A stretch of DNA of 64,000 nt from Cichorium intybus (taxonomy: Eukaryota; Streptophyta; Magnoliopsida; Asterales; Asteraceae): assembly GCA_023525715.1 (NCBI GenBank), contig CM042010.1, positions 156,788,407 to 156,852,406 of the forward strand, in the 5' to 3' direction. The notes beneath the pieces were generated by a model. It was given only the letters and a program-made list of their open reading frames with translations. It searched no databases and was not told where the DNA came from. The position numbers were made by a program, and so were the translations under genes. Shown piece by piece: positions 1 through 10,351 of this stretch (position 1 is its first letter; every line of letters starts with the position of its first letter).

Positions 1-2883
1 TGGCGCATGTGTATAGACTATACAGATTTAAACAAGGCGTGTCCCAAAGATTGTTACCCGCTGCCAGAAATTGACCAAAATGTAGAGTCACTTCAAGGTT
101 TCCGTTGGAAGTGTTTCTTGGATGCATATAAAGGATACCACCAAATTCAGATGAAGAAAGAAGACGAAGAAAAGACTGCATTTTACACCGACAGAGGAAC
201 ATTTTGCTATAAAAAAATGCCATTTGGATTGAAAAACGCAGGAGCCACTTACCAACGCTTGGTCGACAGAATGTTTCGTAATCAAATCGGAAGAAATATA
301 GAAGTTTACATTGATGATATGGTCATTAAAAGTCAAGAAACACTAGCACTAACGGCTGACATAGAAGAAACCTTCAAAACGTTGGAGGAGGCGAAGATGA
401 AATTAAATCCATCAAAATGTGTTTTCGGGGTGGAGGAGGGCCAGTTCTTGGGATACTATGTAACAAACCAAAGTGTCCTCCCCAATCCAGCAAAACTCCA
501 AGACGCTATCGAAACCAAAATACCTACTACAGTGAAGGAAATGCAAGGTCTCAACGGAAAATTAACTGCCTTAGGCCGTTTCATAGCTAAGTCAGCTGAA
601 AAAGCATTACCACTCTTTCATACACTGAAAGGCGAAGTAAGTAAAGAAGGATTCAAATGGACACCTACAGCCGATGAAGCATGGCAGAAACTCAAAGAAA
701 CACTTAGTCAACTACCAACGCTCGCTAGCCCCACCCCTGGGGAAACTTTGTTCGTATATCTGTCGGCTGCACAAGAGGCGATCTCAGCGGTTTTGGTAGT
801 AGAAAGGAACACCATGCAGCTACCAGTGTATTTTGTAAGCCAGGCACTTCAGGGCCCAAAAGTCAATTACCCTATATTGGAGAAACTTGTCTTGGCACTC
901 GTATACGCTGCCAGGCGACTCCGACGATATTTCCAGGCACACCACATTGAGGTCCTTACAAGCCAACCGCTAAAACAAATACTCTTGAAGCCAGAAAAGT
1001 TCGGTCGATTAGCAAAATGGGCAATAGAATTAGGAGAGTATCACATTGAGTATCGGCCGCGATCAGGTATCAAAGGCCAAGCTTTGGCGGACTTCCTCAT
1101 CGAAATTCCAGAACAGATGCAAGTGACAGTGCTAGACAGCCAGCTGAAACCTATAACTAAGCAACAATATGAATGGACCCTTTTTACTGACGGAGCAGCA
1201 AGCAAAGAAGGATCAGGCGCAGGCCTAATTTTGAAGAGCCCACACGGGGAGGAGATTACATACGCATTAAGATTTGATTTCAAGACATCTAATAACGAAG
1301 CGGAATATGAAGCTCTGCTAGCAGGCTTAAGACTAGCAATTGAAAATGGGGCAAAACAAGTCGCAGCTTTGAGCGATTCAATGCAAGTAACCAATCAAGT
1401 TAATGGCCGATACGAAGCAAGAAACAAAAGAATGCAAGGGTACATGGACGCCGTTCAGAAGTTAACCAAATCCTTCGATAAGTTCACTATCAAACAAATC
1501 CCAAGATCAGAAAACAGGAGGGCGGATGCCCTAAGTAAGCTCGCTTCAACTTCCTTTGATCACTTGACGAAGCAAGTATTAGTCGAAGTTTTAGCGGCAA
1601 GAAGTATAGATGAAAAACAAATTTGTGAGACAAGACGCGAAGAAGTGACGTGGATGACACCTTATGTAGAATACCTCCGACATGGTACACTACCAGACGA
1701 CGACGCAAGCGCGCGAAAGATAAGGGTCAAGGCCCCAAATTTCGTTATAATGGAGGGAATATTGTATAAAAAGGGATACCTTACCCCATGGTTGAAATGC
1801 ATAACCAAGCAAGAAGGACGACAGACATTGGAAGAGACACACTCGGGACTTGCGGGAGCTCACGAAGGCGCGCGCGCTCTAACTGGTAAAATATTGCGAA
1901 TGGGAATCTTCTGGCCAGATATACACCACGACGCGATAGAAATGACGCGAACATGCCCCGAGTGCCAAACCTTTGCCCCTGTACAAAACTTACCTCCCAA
2001 CACTATGACAAGTATTAGCAGCCCCTGGCCATTCTACCAGTGGGGAATTGACATTGTCGGGCCATTCCCCGAGGCCCCTGGGAGAGTGAAGTTCCTCGTA
2101 GTTGCTATCGATTACTTCACGAAATGGGTGGAAGCTGAGCCACTAGCCTCTATCTCGGGTAGGACCATCATAAAGTTCATGTGGAAGAGCATACTGACAA
2201 GGTTTGGCACGCTTAGGGTGTTGATCAGCGACAACAGATTACAGTTTGTAGAAAATCCGTTCAGAGGTTGGTGCGAAGAAAGACACATCCGACAGCAATT
2301 CACATCGGTGGCACATCCGCAGGCGAATGGTCAAACGGAAGTAACCAACCGGACCATTGTTAACGGAATCAAGAAGCGATTGGGAAAAGCTAAAGGTAAC
2401 TGGGTGGAGGAACTCCCAAGCGTACTATGGTCCTACCGAACAACCCCCCGAGTGGGCACGCGAGAAACCCCATTCAGTTTAACATATGGCACGGAAGCTG
2501 TACTTCCCCCAGAGTTAATGATAACATCCCTTAGAATTTTCACTTTCACACCAGAGAAAGCTGAAGAAGATTTGCAACACAGTTTGGATTTACTGGATGA
2601 AAAAAGGGAACTCGCCAACCTACGACAAGCAGCGTACAAATCCAACATAGAAAGGTATTATAATAAGCGTGTACAGTCCAAAGCTTTCAAGGTAGGGGAC
2701 TTTGTGTTAAGGAGGAATGAAATTAGTCATGCGCAACCAAGAGGCAAACTAGGACCAACATGGGAGGGCCCTTACAAGGTACAAGAGGCGCGCCGAAATG
2801 GGTCCTATGTGCTAGAAACCACCGATGGAAAAACGATACCAAGGAAATGGAATGCTCAGCATCTAAGGAAGTTCTTTTTCTAA
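1..2883 (+). CDS. Tat-type Pol polyprotein, partial (RT, dual RNase H, integrase)
   Basis: The reading frame is open from base 1 (W-R before the first ATG at 7), so the true start lies upstream. Counted from that ATG: RT with CIDYTDLNKACPKD at about 2-15, first catalytic Asp in FLDAYKGYHQ at 39 and the YIDD box at 101-104; a gypsy RNase H around FVYLSAAQEAISAVLV; a second, archaeal-type RNase H around FTDGAASKEGSGAGLIL with NNEAEYEALLAGL; integrase with an H-H-C-C zinc region (HEGARAL...CPECQ), the DDE core (WGIDIVGPF, LISDN, ANGQTEVTNR) and a C-terminal GPYKV segment. It would copy RNA into cDNA and insert it into the genome. No stop or frameshift interrupts the visible 960 codons, in contrast to every other element here. 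One oddity: the usual G after ISDN is replaced (ISDNRLQF), next to the second catalytic Asp. Confidence 0.9.
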   Translation, partial: WRMCIDYTDLNKACPKDCYPLPEIDQNVESLQGFRWKCFLDAYKGYHQIQMKKEDEEKTAFYTDRGTFCYKKMPFGLKNAGATYQRLVDRMFRNQIGRNIEVYIDDMVIKSQETLALTADIEETFKTLEEAKMKLNPSKCVFGVEEGQFLGYYVTNQSVLPNPAKLQDAIETKIPTTVKEMQGLNGKLTALGRFIAKSAEKALPLFHTLKGEVSKEGFKWTPTADEAWQKLKETLSQLPTLASPTPGETLFVYLSAAQEAISAVLVVERNTMQLPVYFVSQALQGPKVNYPILEKLVLALVYAARRLRRYFQAHHIEVLTSQPLKQILLKPEKFGRLAKWAIELGEYHIEYRPRSGIKGQALADFLIEIPEQMQVTVLDSQLKPITKQQYEWTLFTDGAASKEGSGAGLILKSPHGEEITYALRFDFKTSNNEAEYEALLAGLRLAIENGAKQVAALSDSMQVTNQVNGRYEARNKRMQGYMDAVQKLTKSFDKFTIKQIPRSENRRADALSKLASTSFDHLTKQVLVEVLAARSIDEKQICETRREEVTWMTPYVEYLRHGTLPDDDASARKIRVKAPNFVIMEGILYKKGYLTPWLKCITKQEGRQTLEETHSGLAGAHEGARALTGKILRMGIFWPDIHHDAIEMTRTCPECQTFAPVQNLPPNTMTSISSPWPFYQWGIDIVGPFPEAPGRVKFLVVAIDYFTKWVEAEPLASISGRTIIKFMWKSILTRFGTLRVLISDNRLQFVENPFRGWCEERHIRQQFTSVAHPQANGQTEVTNRTIVNGIKKRLGKAKGNWVEELPSVLWSYRTTPRVGTRETPFSLTYGTEAVLPPELMITSLRIFTFTPEKAEEDLQHSLDLLDEKRELANLRQAAYKSNIERYYNKRVQSKAFKVGDFVLRRNEISHAQPRGKLGPTWEGPYKVQEARRNGSYVLETTDGKTIPRKWNAQHLRKFFF

Positions 2884-3079
2884 AAAAATTGCATTCGAAC
2901 AGTCGCAATCCAAAAACTACCAAACATGTACGACCAAATTCTCGCAAAGAGCTAGTCTCCGAATATTAATATATGTCTTTATTTCAAAGTAACAGCATTC
3001 TATATTTCAACATGTGTTTCCCAAACAAACGATAGATGGGTTGGACTGATCACCCAACCCGCAAATGCTAATTGTAATA

Positions 3080-3355
3080 CGAAACTCAACGATAGTGGCC
3101 GAGCACCACACTCAGTAAGTCAAAACTTAACGTCGTGGCCGAGCACCACACCAATTAAGCTAAAACTCAATGATAGTGGCCGAGCACCACACTCGTTAAG
3201 TTAAAACTCAATGATAGTGGCCGAGCACCACACTCATTAAGTCAAAACTTAACGTTGTGGCCGAGCACCACACCAATTAAGCTAAAACTCAACGTTAGTG
3301 GCCGAGCACCACGCTCATTAAGCAAAACGTAAGATTGTGGTCAAATACCACACCG
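3080..3355 (+). repeat. 40-41-bp minisatellite, seven units, in Tat 3' untranslated region
   Basis: The core GTGGCCGAGCACCACA recurs at 3095, 3135, 3176, 3217, 3257 and 3298, with a diverged copy at 3337, so the spacing is 39-41 bp. Between cores is an A-rich linker containing AAAACTCAACG or a variant. Tandem repeats between pol and the 3' LTR are known in Tat/Ogre elements and have been proposed as seeds of satellite DNA. Confidence 0.85.
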
Positions 3356-3686
3356 GTTGCAACTAACATCATGTTTAACAAATAGCAATTACCACAACAA
3401 AATTCACAAAGCTACAATATACTTGCCACAAAGAGAGATACGCAATAATCAAAATACCATAACAGCCAAATCCAAATACTTATGGCCACCTATCACAACG
3501 GGCATTTCAAGACAAACACACCCGGCTAATTGTTCTGCAAACCACAAGCAACAACAACTTGCTAGAATCCAAAGGACTAAAGCAATGCAACATCATCTAC
3601 GGACAAACACACAAACAAAGAAGGCAAAAAGTACGAAATATTGTTCAAACAGCAACCATCATTTGTACAAACCAAACAAACATACC

Positions 3687-6004
3687 CTACTCGTCAGCTT
3701 CGACCCGCAACAGCTCCTTCAACTCTCCAACACCCAACTGGCCCAAACGGAGTAACCCAGCGTAATCTAGCGTCGCGAACTCTTCCATGGCATCATTCAC
3801 TTCATGAGCATAACTGGAGGATGAACTGCCTTCATCCACATCAGGACCCGCAATATTGAGCTCTTGGCGCAAAGCACGGTGACCAGCATTTTCACCTGCA
3901 ACATAGCTTGTGCGCCTGATGCGATTTACGCTGTGGATTAATTCCGGGATCATGAAGACCTTCTCCACAACCCTGACCATACCTTCTTCAACAACCCACT
4001 TCAAATCTTCTTCCACCTTAGCTAAAGTTGCAGCTCCCTCCTCCAGCATACATTCCTTCTCGCACATACCTGCATCAAAACTCTCTGTACGAATTATTAG
4101 TGCCTCGTTTTCCTCAGTCATCTTGTCCAAACGCTCCTGGGTGCCCACAAGCTGCTCCTCGACAGACATTTTTTCTGACATTAAGAGCTCATATTTCAGA
4201 TCAAATTCACGGGACACCTTCTCCAACACGGCAATATGTTCTTTTAACTCCTCTACTGTCCCGCGTAAACGCGCATTCTCCGATGCAAACTTCCGGGCTT
4301 CCAATTTAAATGCCTCATGCGTCTTGGAGGAGTTGGGTAGATGCTCGATACGTTTCGCAGCAGCTGCCAAGTAATACGCCGACTGAGTAGATGCGAACCT
4401 CAGTGTACTCACCAGGCCATCATGCGTAAAATCCTCCATTTCTGAATCTGTCGCAGGAGGAAAAGCATGCAAAGAAAAATCAATGGCCGCTTCTCTCGAA
4501 GATAAACGAGACCCATTCAGCAATTTCCAATCTGGGACGAATGGAAGAGATGAATAATCCTTCCAGACATGCGTCCCCAACATGCCGCCACCTTTCCCCG
4601 AACTGACACCTTCTTCATCATCAACTTCAAACCCAAACATACTTTCACCACCAACATTTTCAAACTCAACACCAGCTTCCCCCTTTTTACCCAGACCTTG
4701 TGTACCTTCAGATCCACAAATTTTCATTTCTTCTTCAACCCTTTCCTTACCCTTACCTTTGCCACCAACAATGCCAGACTCAGGAATCACCTTGGTGTCT
4801 CTTGGAGCATCATCATCAGGAATGTCAATAACTCCAAGTTCGTTTTCCTTCAACTGATGCAACAATCTGCGACGACTTACACGTCTGATTAGTCGAGTAT
4901 CCATGGAACTCTCCGATCCCTCCACCGTATCCCATGCAACCTTCCTTTTACTTAAAACTTTGGATGCCCCTTCAATAATGCCCTCCTTACTATCTACAAC
5001 AAGTTCATGAGATTTCTCACCATCCCCTTTCGACAAACCTTCCACCTTAGCATCAATTAAAGGAACCTCGCCAGACTGATATTTTCCCGACCTTTCCATC
5101 TCCCTAATATTTTCCATACGAGCGACGGTTTCTGGATTATGGAAAACAAACGACGGTGGTATCTTGTCAACCAGATCCACCTCGCGATACTGATATTTTT
5201 CTTTTGAACTCTTCGAAAGAACCTCTTCAAAGCGAACCTTACGAGGACCACCTACATATGAAATCAACACTTTCCTTAACAAAGGGGGGCAAAGACAAAC
5301 ACATCAAGATGAGCATAAGAGAACTAACAAGAAAACGAAAATGTACCTTTTTGAACAACGAAAAACTCCGGCATTTTACCTCGCATCCTCCAAGCAGTAC
5401 TCATCCCTCCCCCGGCCAAAATATGCTCCGGAAATTCATCGGCAGCCACCTGAAAGCTATTTAGGATCTTTACTACCGCCTCCTGGTGAGGGTATAATTT
5501 CGGAATCTGATCAGACGCCGTGCCCGGGCAGTGATAGATGGTTCCAACTTGAGAAGCGTTCACCCACAACCAATGATCTTGCCAATTTTTGGGGGAGTAC
5601 TTGGGCTCAGGCACCAAGGTATGCACACTAGTTCTCCGGTAGAAGGCGTAGTTATCGCCAACCGCTGCAAACCTGAAGTAATATTTAAAGATAAAGAAAT
5701 CAAGGGCTATACCCTATGAACGACAAAGTAACTCGAAAGCAACGATCTTGTTCACAGAGTTTGGGGTTAACTGATGCAGGCCAACATGGTTCCGTCGTAG
5801 AACTTCCTCCATGAAATCCGACGTCGGAAGGCGGTAACCGGCGTCGAAAGTCTTCAAATAAACCCCCGTTTTTCCTTCGGGGGGGAAAGAGAAGATGGCA
5901 TTCTCAGAAGGAATTAGAACACCATCCTCGGGTTGAAAACCGTACTTTTCCACAAGCGGACCATAAAGCTCATCGGCAATCTCCTGTTCAGCAACCGCGG
6001 CCAT
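3687..6004 (-). pseudogene. Antisense additional ORF (aORF) of the Tat element, putative gypsy-type transposon domain, one nonsense codon
   Basis: Read on the minus strand the gene starts at the ATG at 6004-6002 (MAAVAEQEIADELYGPL). Codons run in one frame to about 5347, broken by a single TAG at 5714-5716. The first part carries FPPEGKTGVYLKTFDAGYRLP, VNKIVAFELLCRS, YFRFAAVGDNYAFYRR and WQDHWLWVN, which I recognise as the family called putative gypsy type transposon (Transposase_28). A likely 95-bp intron follows: donor AG|GTACAT at 5346 and acceptor TATGTAG| at 5252 join the frame cleanly to the second part. The C-terminal 500 residues are acidic and serine-rich, then strongly coiled-coil (many E, K, L between about 4420 and 3960), ending in ELKELLRVEADE. 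Function is unknown. The TAG most likely arose from CAG. A TATA-like TATTTAT lies at 6164-6158, about 150 nt upstream of the start. Confidence 0.7.
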
Positions 6005-6243
6005 TGCTTCAGGGTAGTGAAAGAGAAAGAGCAAAAAGACGGAGGAAAACGAGAATGTAGTAGAAGAGAAAGTAGAAAACCCTAATCAAAGGAATAGAGA
6101 TAAGAAGCGGGAAACTCGAAAATCGCTAATGATGGAAACTGACATATCATGTCGGCAATAAATACGGACCCACTCAGCCAAAAGCAAACCGCCGATTATC
6201 TAAAGTCTAGAACGTCAGAGCTAGCACGCGTCTATCTCGACTA

Positions 6244-6259
6244 TTAGACTGGGGGGACT
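6244..6259 (+). other. Polypurine tract of the Tat element
   Basis: A G-run (GGGGGG at 6251-6256) within AGACTGGGGGGACT sits immediately before the LTR start TGATGA, the expected place for second-strand priming. Confidence 0.7.
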
Positions 6260-6807
6260 TGATGATATACCATGGGCGACCAGCTCGCCAGCCCGCCAGC
6301 ACGACAGCAAGCAACGTCCAGCCAGCCGCCAGGGGCCGCGCAACCCGCCTGGCTGGACGACACGCTTGCCAACAACCACGAATATTCGGGAATCTCTCAA
6401 ACCAATAAGAGAATGACAACTCTCCTCATAAGAGTCCTGTGTACGATTTACCAACAGACGATTCAGTTAATATATGATCCACTACCTGGTCAGACCAACG
6501 CACCAATCATAGACGAGCACAAAGGATCTGCCAATAAGAAAAGGCCCACGATCCTAACGATCGCGTGGTCCCCAAAGGTACAACGGTATATGATGATCAC
6601 CCCCATGGGGAGATCATCATCGTCATTCTCATCCTCACTTTTGATCATCACATTCTCTCTAATTTCTCCGATCATCGAACTAATTAGACCGTCGGAGCGC
6701 CCTTCCGGGACCGCCTCCCGGAGTGCGACTGACCGTTTTCTCGTTGTTGTGAACTCAGGCCTCCATTCCGATCACACGGCAAATACGAAGCAGGAGAGTT
6801 CTCATCA
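6260..6807 (+). repeat. 3' LTR of the Tat element (548 bp)
   Basis: Begins TGATGA at 6260 after the polypurine tract and ends TCATCA at 6807, a perfect 6-bp terminal inverted repeat. The LTR carries no coding sequence. A short GC-rich stretch with AGCCCGCCAGCACG / GCAACGTCCAGCC lies near its start. Confidence 0.75.
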
Positions 6808-7023
6808 CTAGTAAATGACGTGGATGAAAGGAATTGTATTATTGGGGTGCAAGAGTCTAAATTTGGAAACTTACATTTAGTGACCATTTTACGATTTCTT
6901 AAAAGTTAAGTTGATAACCGATATCTATTGATGACGTGGCTTTTCTAAGAAAAAAAATTAAAGATAAATCCCTCAAACCTACTGTATGTGTTTTCAATTG
7001 TCTGACCCGAACCACAAAGACAC

Positions 7024-7970
7024 TAAGGTGTTGTTTGTTTTTGAAGAGGTAAAAAGTCTACAGTCTGCGGACCACATCTGTAGAGCATCTACAAAGAAGA
7101 GGTGGACTAAATGTCCGCAGACTGCAAGAAGAAAACTATTTTTTTTAAAGTCTGCAGGTTGTGAAAATAAACTGAAATTAAAAATAAACTGTTTTTTAAG
7201 TAAAACACATGAGTACGTTCAATTTATGATATTAACGAATTTAAGGATCAAAGCAAACATTTATTTTTTAAATAATAAAGAATAAAAATTACGTAACCAA
7301 AGTTGGATTTACAAGTAGTTTGTAAAGCTAAAAATTTGCGTAAGATTGTGAACCAAAGTTCTAATGTTAAAATATATTTGTATGTTTCAAATAGTTTATA
7401 AGTATGATTTACAATAAAAAAAAGGTCTATTATATGATTTTAACAAATGTAAGGATCAAAACAAACATTTTTTTTTAAAGTTTGTGACATTTTTTCTAAA
7501 AGTTTTACAAATTTATCTTCATTTTGTTTAAAATCATAGAAAAATAAATATTATTTACTTCGAAAAAGTAATGTTGATAGAAAAGCGCAACTATTATTTA
7601 AAAAAATCAAAGTGTTTTTAAAAACAAGTATGCGTATTTCTTTCTTTTTTTTAAATCGAAGGTGGCCGGTGGCTGCGGTTTGGTCGACGACGCAAGGAAG
7701 AGAAAACACGAGACCGGTTGGAGGAGAAAATGATATGGGTATTTATTTATTTTTTAGGTTAAAATTGTATTAATTTATTACTAGAAGAGCTCTGCAGATC
7801 TTTGAAGACATTGGTCCATATCTGCCCCAAAAAGAGGACGCGCAGACCTTTTTAGGTCTGCGGTCTTCGAAAAAATAAACACTATGCGAAGGTCCATGTC
7901 TACGCGCCGTCTGTGTGGCGCAGACAAAAGTGGTCAGGAAGATCTGCAAAGAAAAAACAAACAGCCCCTA
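7024..7970. mobile_element. hAT-like non-autonomous element (MITE), copy 1, 947 bp
   Basis: The ends are TAAGGTGTTGTTTGTTTTT on the left and, inverted, TAGGGGCTGTTTGTTTTTT from the right. Flanking 8-mers AAAGACAC (7016-7023) and AAAGACAG (7971-7978) agree at 7 of 8 positions, the 8-bp target duplication expected of hAT elements. Subterminal CTGCAGACC/GTCTGCGG motifs recur near both ends. No coding frame. A second copy lies upstream of the WRKY gene at 32986-33825. Confidence 0.8.
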
Positions 7971-8011
7971 AAAGACAGATTAGAGAGTGCGATTAAAGAG
8001 TGCTGCATAGA

Positions 8012-8017
<6 letters not shown>

Positions 8018-8048
<31 letters not shown>
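8018..8048. repeat. (GA)n microsatellite
   Basis: Uninterrupted GA dinucleotides about 30 bp after the end of the hAT-like MITE. Confidence 0.95.
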
Positions 8049-8051
<3 letters not shown>

Positions 8052-8196
8052 TTGGAAATTTAGAGATCGAGAGATAGAGGGATAGAGATATTGACAAGAA
8101 GAGTAGCAAGAATCGGAAAGAAGAAATAAAATTTGGTGCTAGTGTGCTCGTGATCTTGAAGCAGAAACGAGAGAGAGAGAGAGAGATACCTTGTCT

Positions 8197-8270
8197 GAAC
8201 ATGAGAACACATTTCAAGATTTGACTCGAACAAGTGGAAATCAAAGCGGGCTTCAGAAAGAACATCTGAA
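8197..8270. repeat. Direct repeat, copy 1 of 2
   Basis: Shares the frame GATTTGACTCGAACAAGTG and TTTCAAG/TTTCACG with the second copy at 8605-8675; the two differ by about nine substitutions over 70 bp. Confidence 0.75.
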
Positions 8271-8604
8271 ACACAAATCACATCCATGTTCTTCAGACCT
8301 AAGGTTGCTATTTTAGCTAAATTGAGTGGGTGTTTGTGTTTCTTCTCCAAATTATGTAGGAGAACTTTGACGACTATCGATTATAATTTCTTCCATATAT
8401 TTCTGATCACTCCCTCTTTGCATCTTTTTCACATTAAACCCATTTAATACTCCATCAATCGCAGATTGATAAACCAAAAGCTTATCAAAATCTTGGATTT
8501 GGTTCCAATTGTTCACAAGAGACGTGACGACACCCTTCTTCTCAATGGTAAAGCCGATATCAGCAGGTTGTAATGGTTCAATCTTTTTGCCATTTTCGAC
8601 TGAA

Positions 8605-8675
8605 ACATGAGAACGCGTTTCACGATTTGACTCGAACAAGTGTAAATCGAAGTGTGTTTCAGAAAGTCCTCATTA
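8605..8675. repeat. Direct repeat, copy 2 of 2
   Basis: Second copy of the segment at 8197-8270; both end in CAGAAAG. Confidence 0.75.
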
Positions 8676-10351
8676 CGATTCAACATCGCCAGAAATTACA
8701 TCCTATGGAAAAATGGTTAGATAAATCACTATGTTAGAAACCGATTCAAACAAATGCTCAATTAAATCACTGTGTTAGAAACCTATTCAAACGTTTGTGG
8801 AAAAATGACTGGTGACGCCTTTAGCTTTATCGAGAGCGACCTTTCTTGAAATTAGGGCAAAATTAATGCTATGAGGAGGACAATTCGACATAATTAGGAA
8901 AACGATCGACTTGACAGCTGACTAGGATACATACGAGTGACATGGATGCTGATTAAGAGACATGTAGATAGTGATTAGGCAGCTGAGTAAGTTTGTTACC
9001 GGTTTACCCCTTCACTTGGGTGTCAAGGGTGTCTTAAACCCTATTTTTCTATACTTTATACCCTAGAGAGGAAAAAAAAGTTTAGGGACCTTTTAAAATC
9101 GAAGTTGAAACAGCATTGGGCTACAATGTCGTTTTGCCTTTAGAAAACAACCATATTATATGATAAACTGATATACATGTATAATGTTGTTAACATTGCT
9201 AAATTTTGGTTTTCAACTTGACGTGATGTCTGGACGAAGGCAGAGTCAAAGTGTCAATGCGGGAGAAACTGATAAAATGACTAGAAAACGAAAAAAATAT
9301 CTAAAATGATCATCGTATGGAATCACTTTTTAGAGTTAATCGTCGATGATGGAAAAAAGTGTACATGCAATTATTGTGGTAAGGAATACAATTGTGCATC
9401 TAAAACTTGTGGTACATCTACATTTAAGAACCATATGAACATGTGTGCATCTAATTCCGCAAATAAAGTTAGAAGTCAATCTACTTTGGCCTTTAATACA
9501 ATCAAAGATGAAGAAAATAGGGAAACCGAAGTTAGTTTACATGCTTGGAGGTTTTGTCAAAAGAAATCTAGGAAAACGATTGCTCAAATTTTAATAATAG
9601 ATGAACTTCCTTTCCATTTTGTAGAAAAAGAAGGCTTTAAGAGATGCATGAAAATAGTGCAACCCTTGCTTGTTATTCCAACAATAAAAACTATAAAAGA
9701 TTGTTATAAGTTGTTTCTTGAAGAGAAAATGAAGCTTAAGGCACAACTAAAAAACCAGCTCTTAGGATTTGCTTCACAACCGATATTTGGACATCTTTGC
9801 AATGAATCAATTACATATGTCTCACGACTTACTACATTGATCAAAATTGGAAGCTACAAAAAAGTTATTAACTTTTGTCATATTTAAAGTCATAGAAAGG
9901 ATGCTATTGGAAGAGAAATCGAGTTACGCTTGGTTGATTGGGGTTTACAAAATATTTTAACGATTACTGTTGATAATGCAAGTAGCATTGATACAACCAT
10001 ACAATACTTGAAGAAAAAAAATTTGTAAATGGGTTAACCAATGTGTTTTAAAAGGAAAATGGATGCATGTAATAAGCATGACACACATTATGAATCAAGT
10101 GGTTCAATATGGGATGAAAGAAATGGAAGGTTTTGTTAATAATGTTAGGGTAGCGGTTCGATACGTGAGACAATCACTAGCATGTCTAAGAAAGTTTAAG
10201 GATTTGACTAAATTGGAAAAATTGAATATGAAAGTCATTGCCCTTGGATGTTCTTACTCGATGGAACTCTATTTATACGATGTTGAGTGTAGTTATAATG
10301 TATGGGAGAGCTTTTGATAGATTGACGGTTGAGGATTTTACATATAATATT

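Larger units (their letters stand above)
1..6807 (+). mobile_element. Tat-lineage Ty3/gypsy retrotransposon, 3' part (5' end outside window)
   Basis: The window opens inside the reverse transcriptase of a Ty3/gypsy element and runs to the end of its 3' LTR. Order seen: RT, gypsy RNase H, a second archaeal-type RNase H, integrase, a non-coding stretch with a 40-bp minisatellite, an antisense extra ORF, polypurine tract and 3' LTR. Two RNase H domains plus an additional antisense ORF downstream of pol are established hallmarks of the Tat lineage (Retand/Ogre relatives). The LTR boundary is set by the matching ends TGATGA...TCATCA and the purine tract before it. The 5' LTR, gag and protease lie upstream of the window, so the target site duplication cannot be tested; the five bases after the LTR are CTAGT. 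Confidence 0.85.
7971..9225. other. Non-coding stretch with (GA)n tracts and an 75-bp direct repeat
   Basis: Holds a (GA)n run at about 8018-8048, a shorter one at 8170-8187, and two copies of a segment beginning AACATGAGAACRC at about 8197-8262 and 8605-8670. Minus-strand frames of about 95 codons cross both copies (for example 8352-8639), but I do not recognise them and they lack a convincing gene structure. They could be remains of a gene fragment. The last 250 bp may include the 5' end of the adjoining hAT element. Confidence 0.4.

Noticed and set aside
1041..2648. Antisense frames of 63-117 codons opposite the Tat pol
   Set aside because: Shadows of the strong plus-strand pol frame, no recognised product.
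3080..3355. Regular 40-bp repeats that could suggest a CRISPR-like array
   Set aside because: Linkers are themselves repeated and the context is a plant retrotransposon; it is a minisatellite.
3357..3859. Plus-strand frames of 68-132 codons at the 3' end of the antisense ORF
   Set aside because: Low-complexity Thr/Asn/Gln frames, partly opposite the antisense ORF, with no domain.
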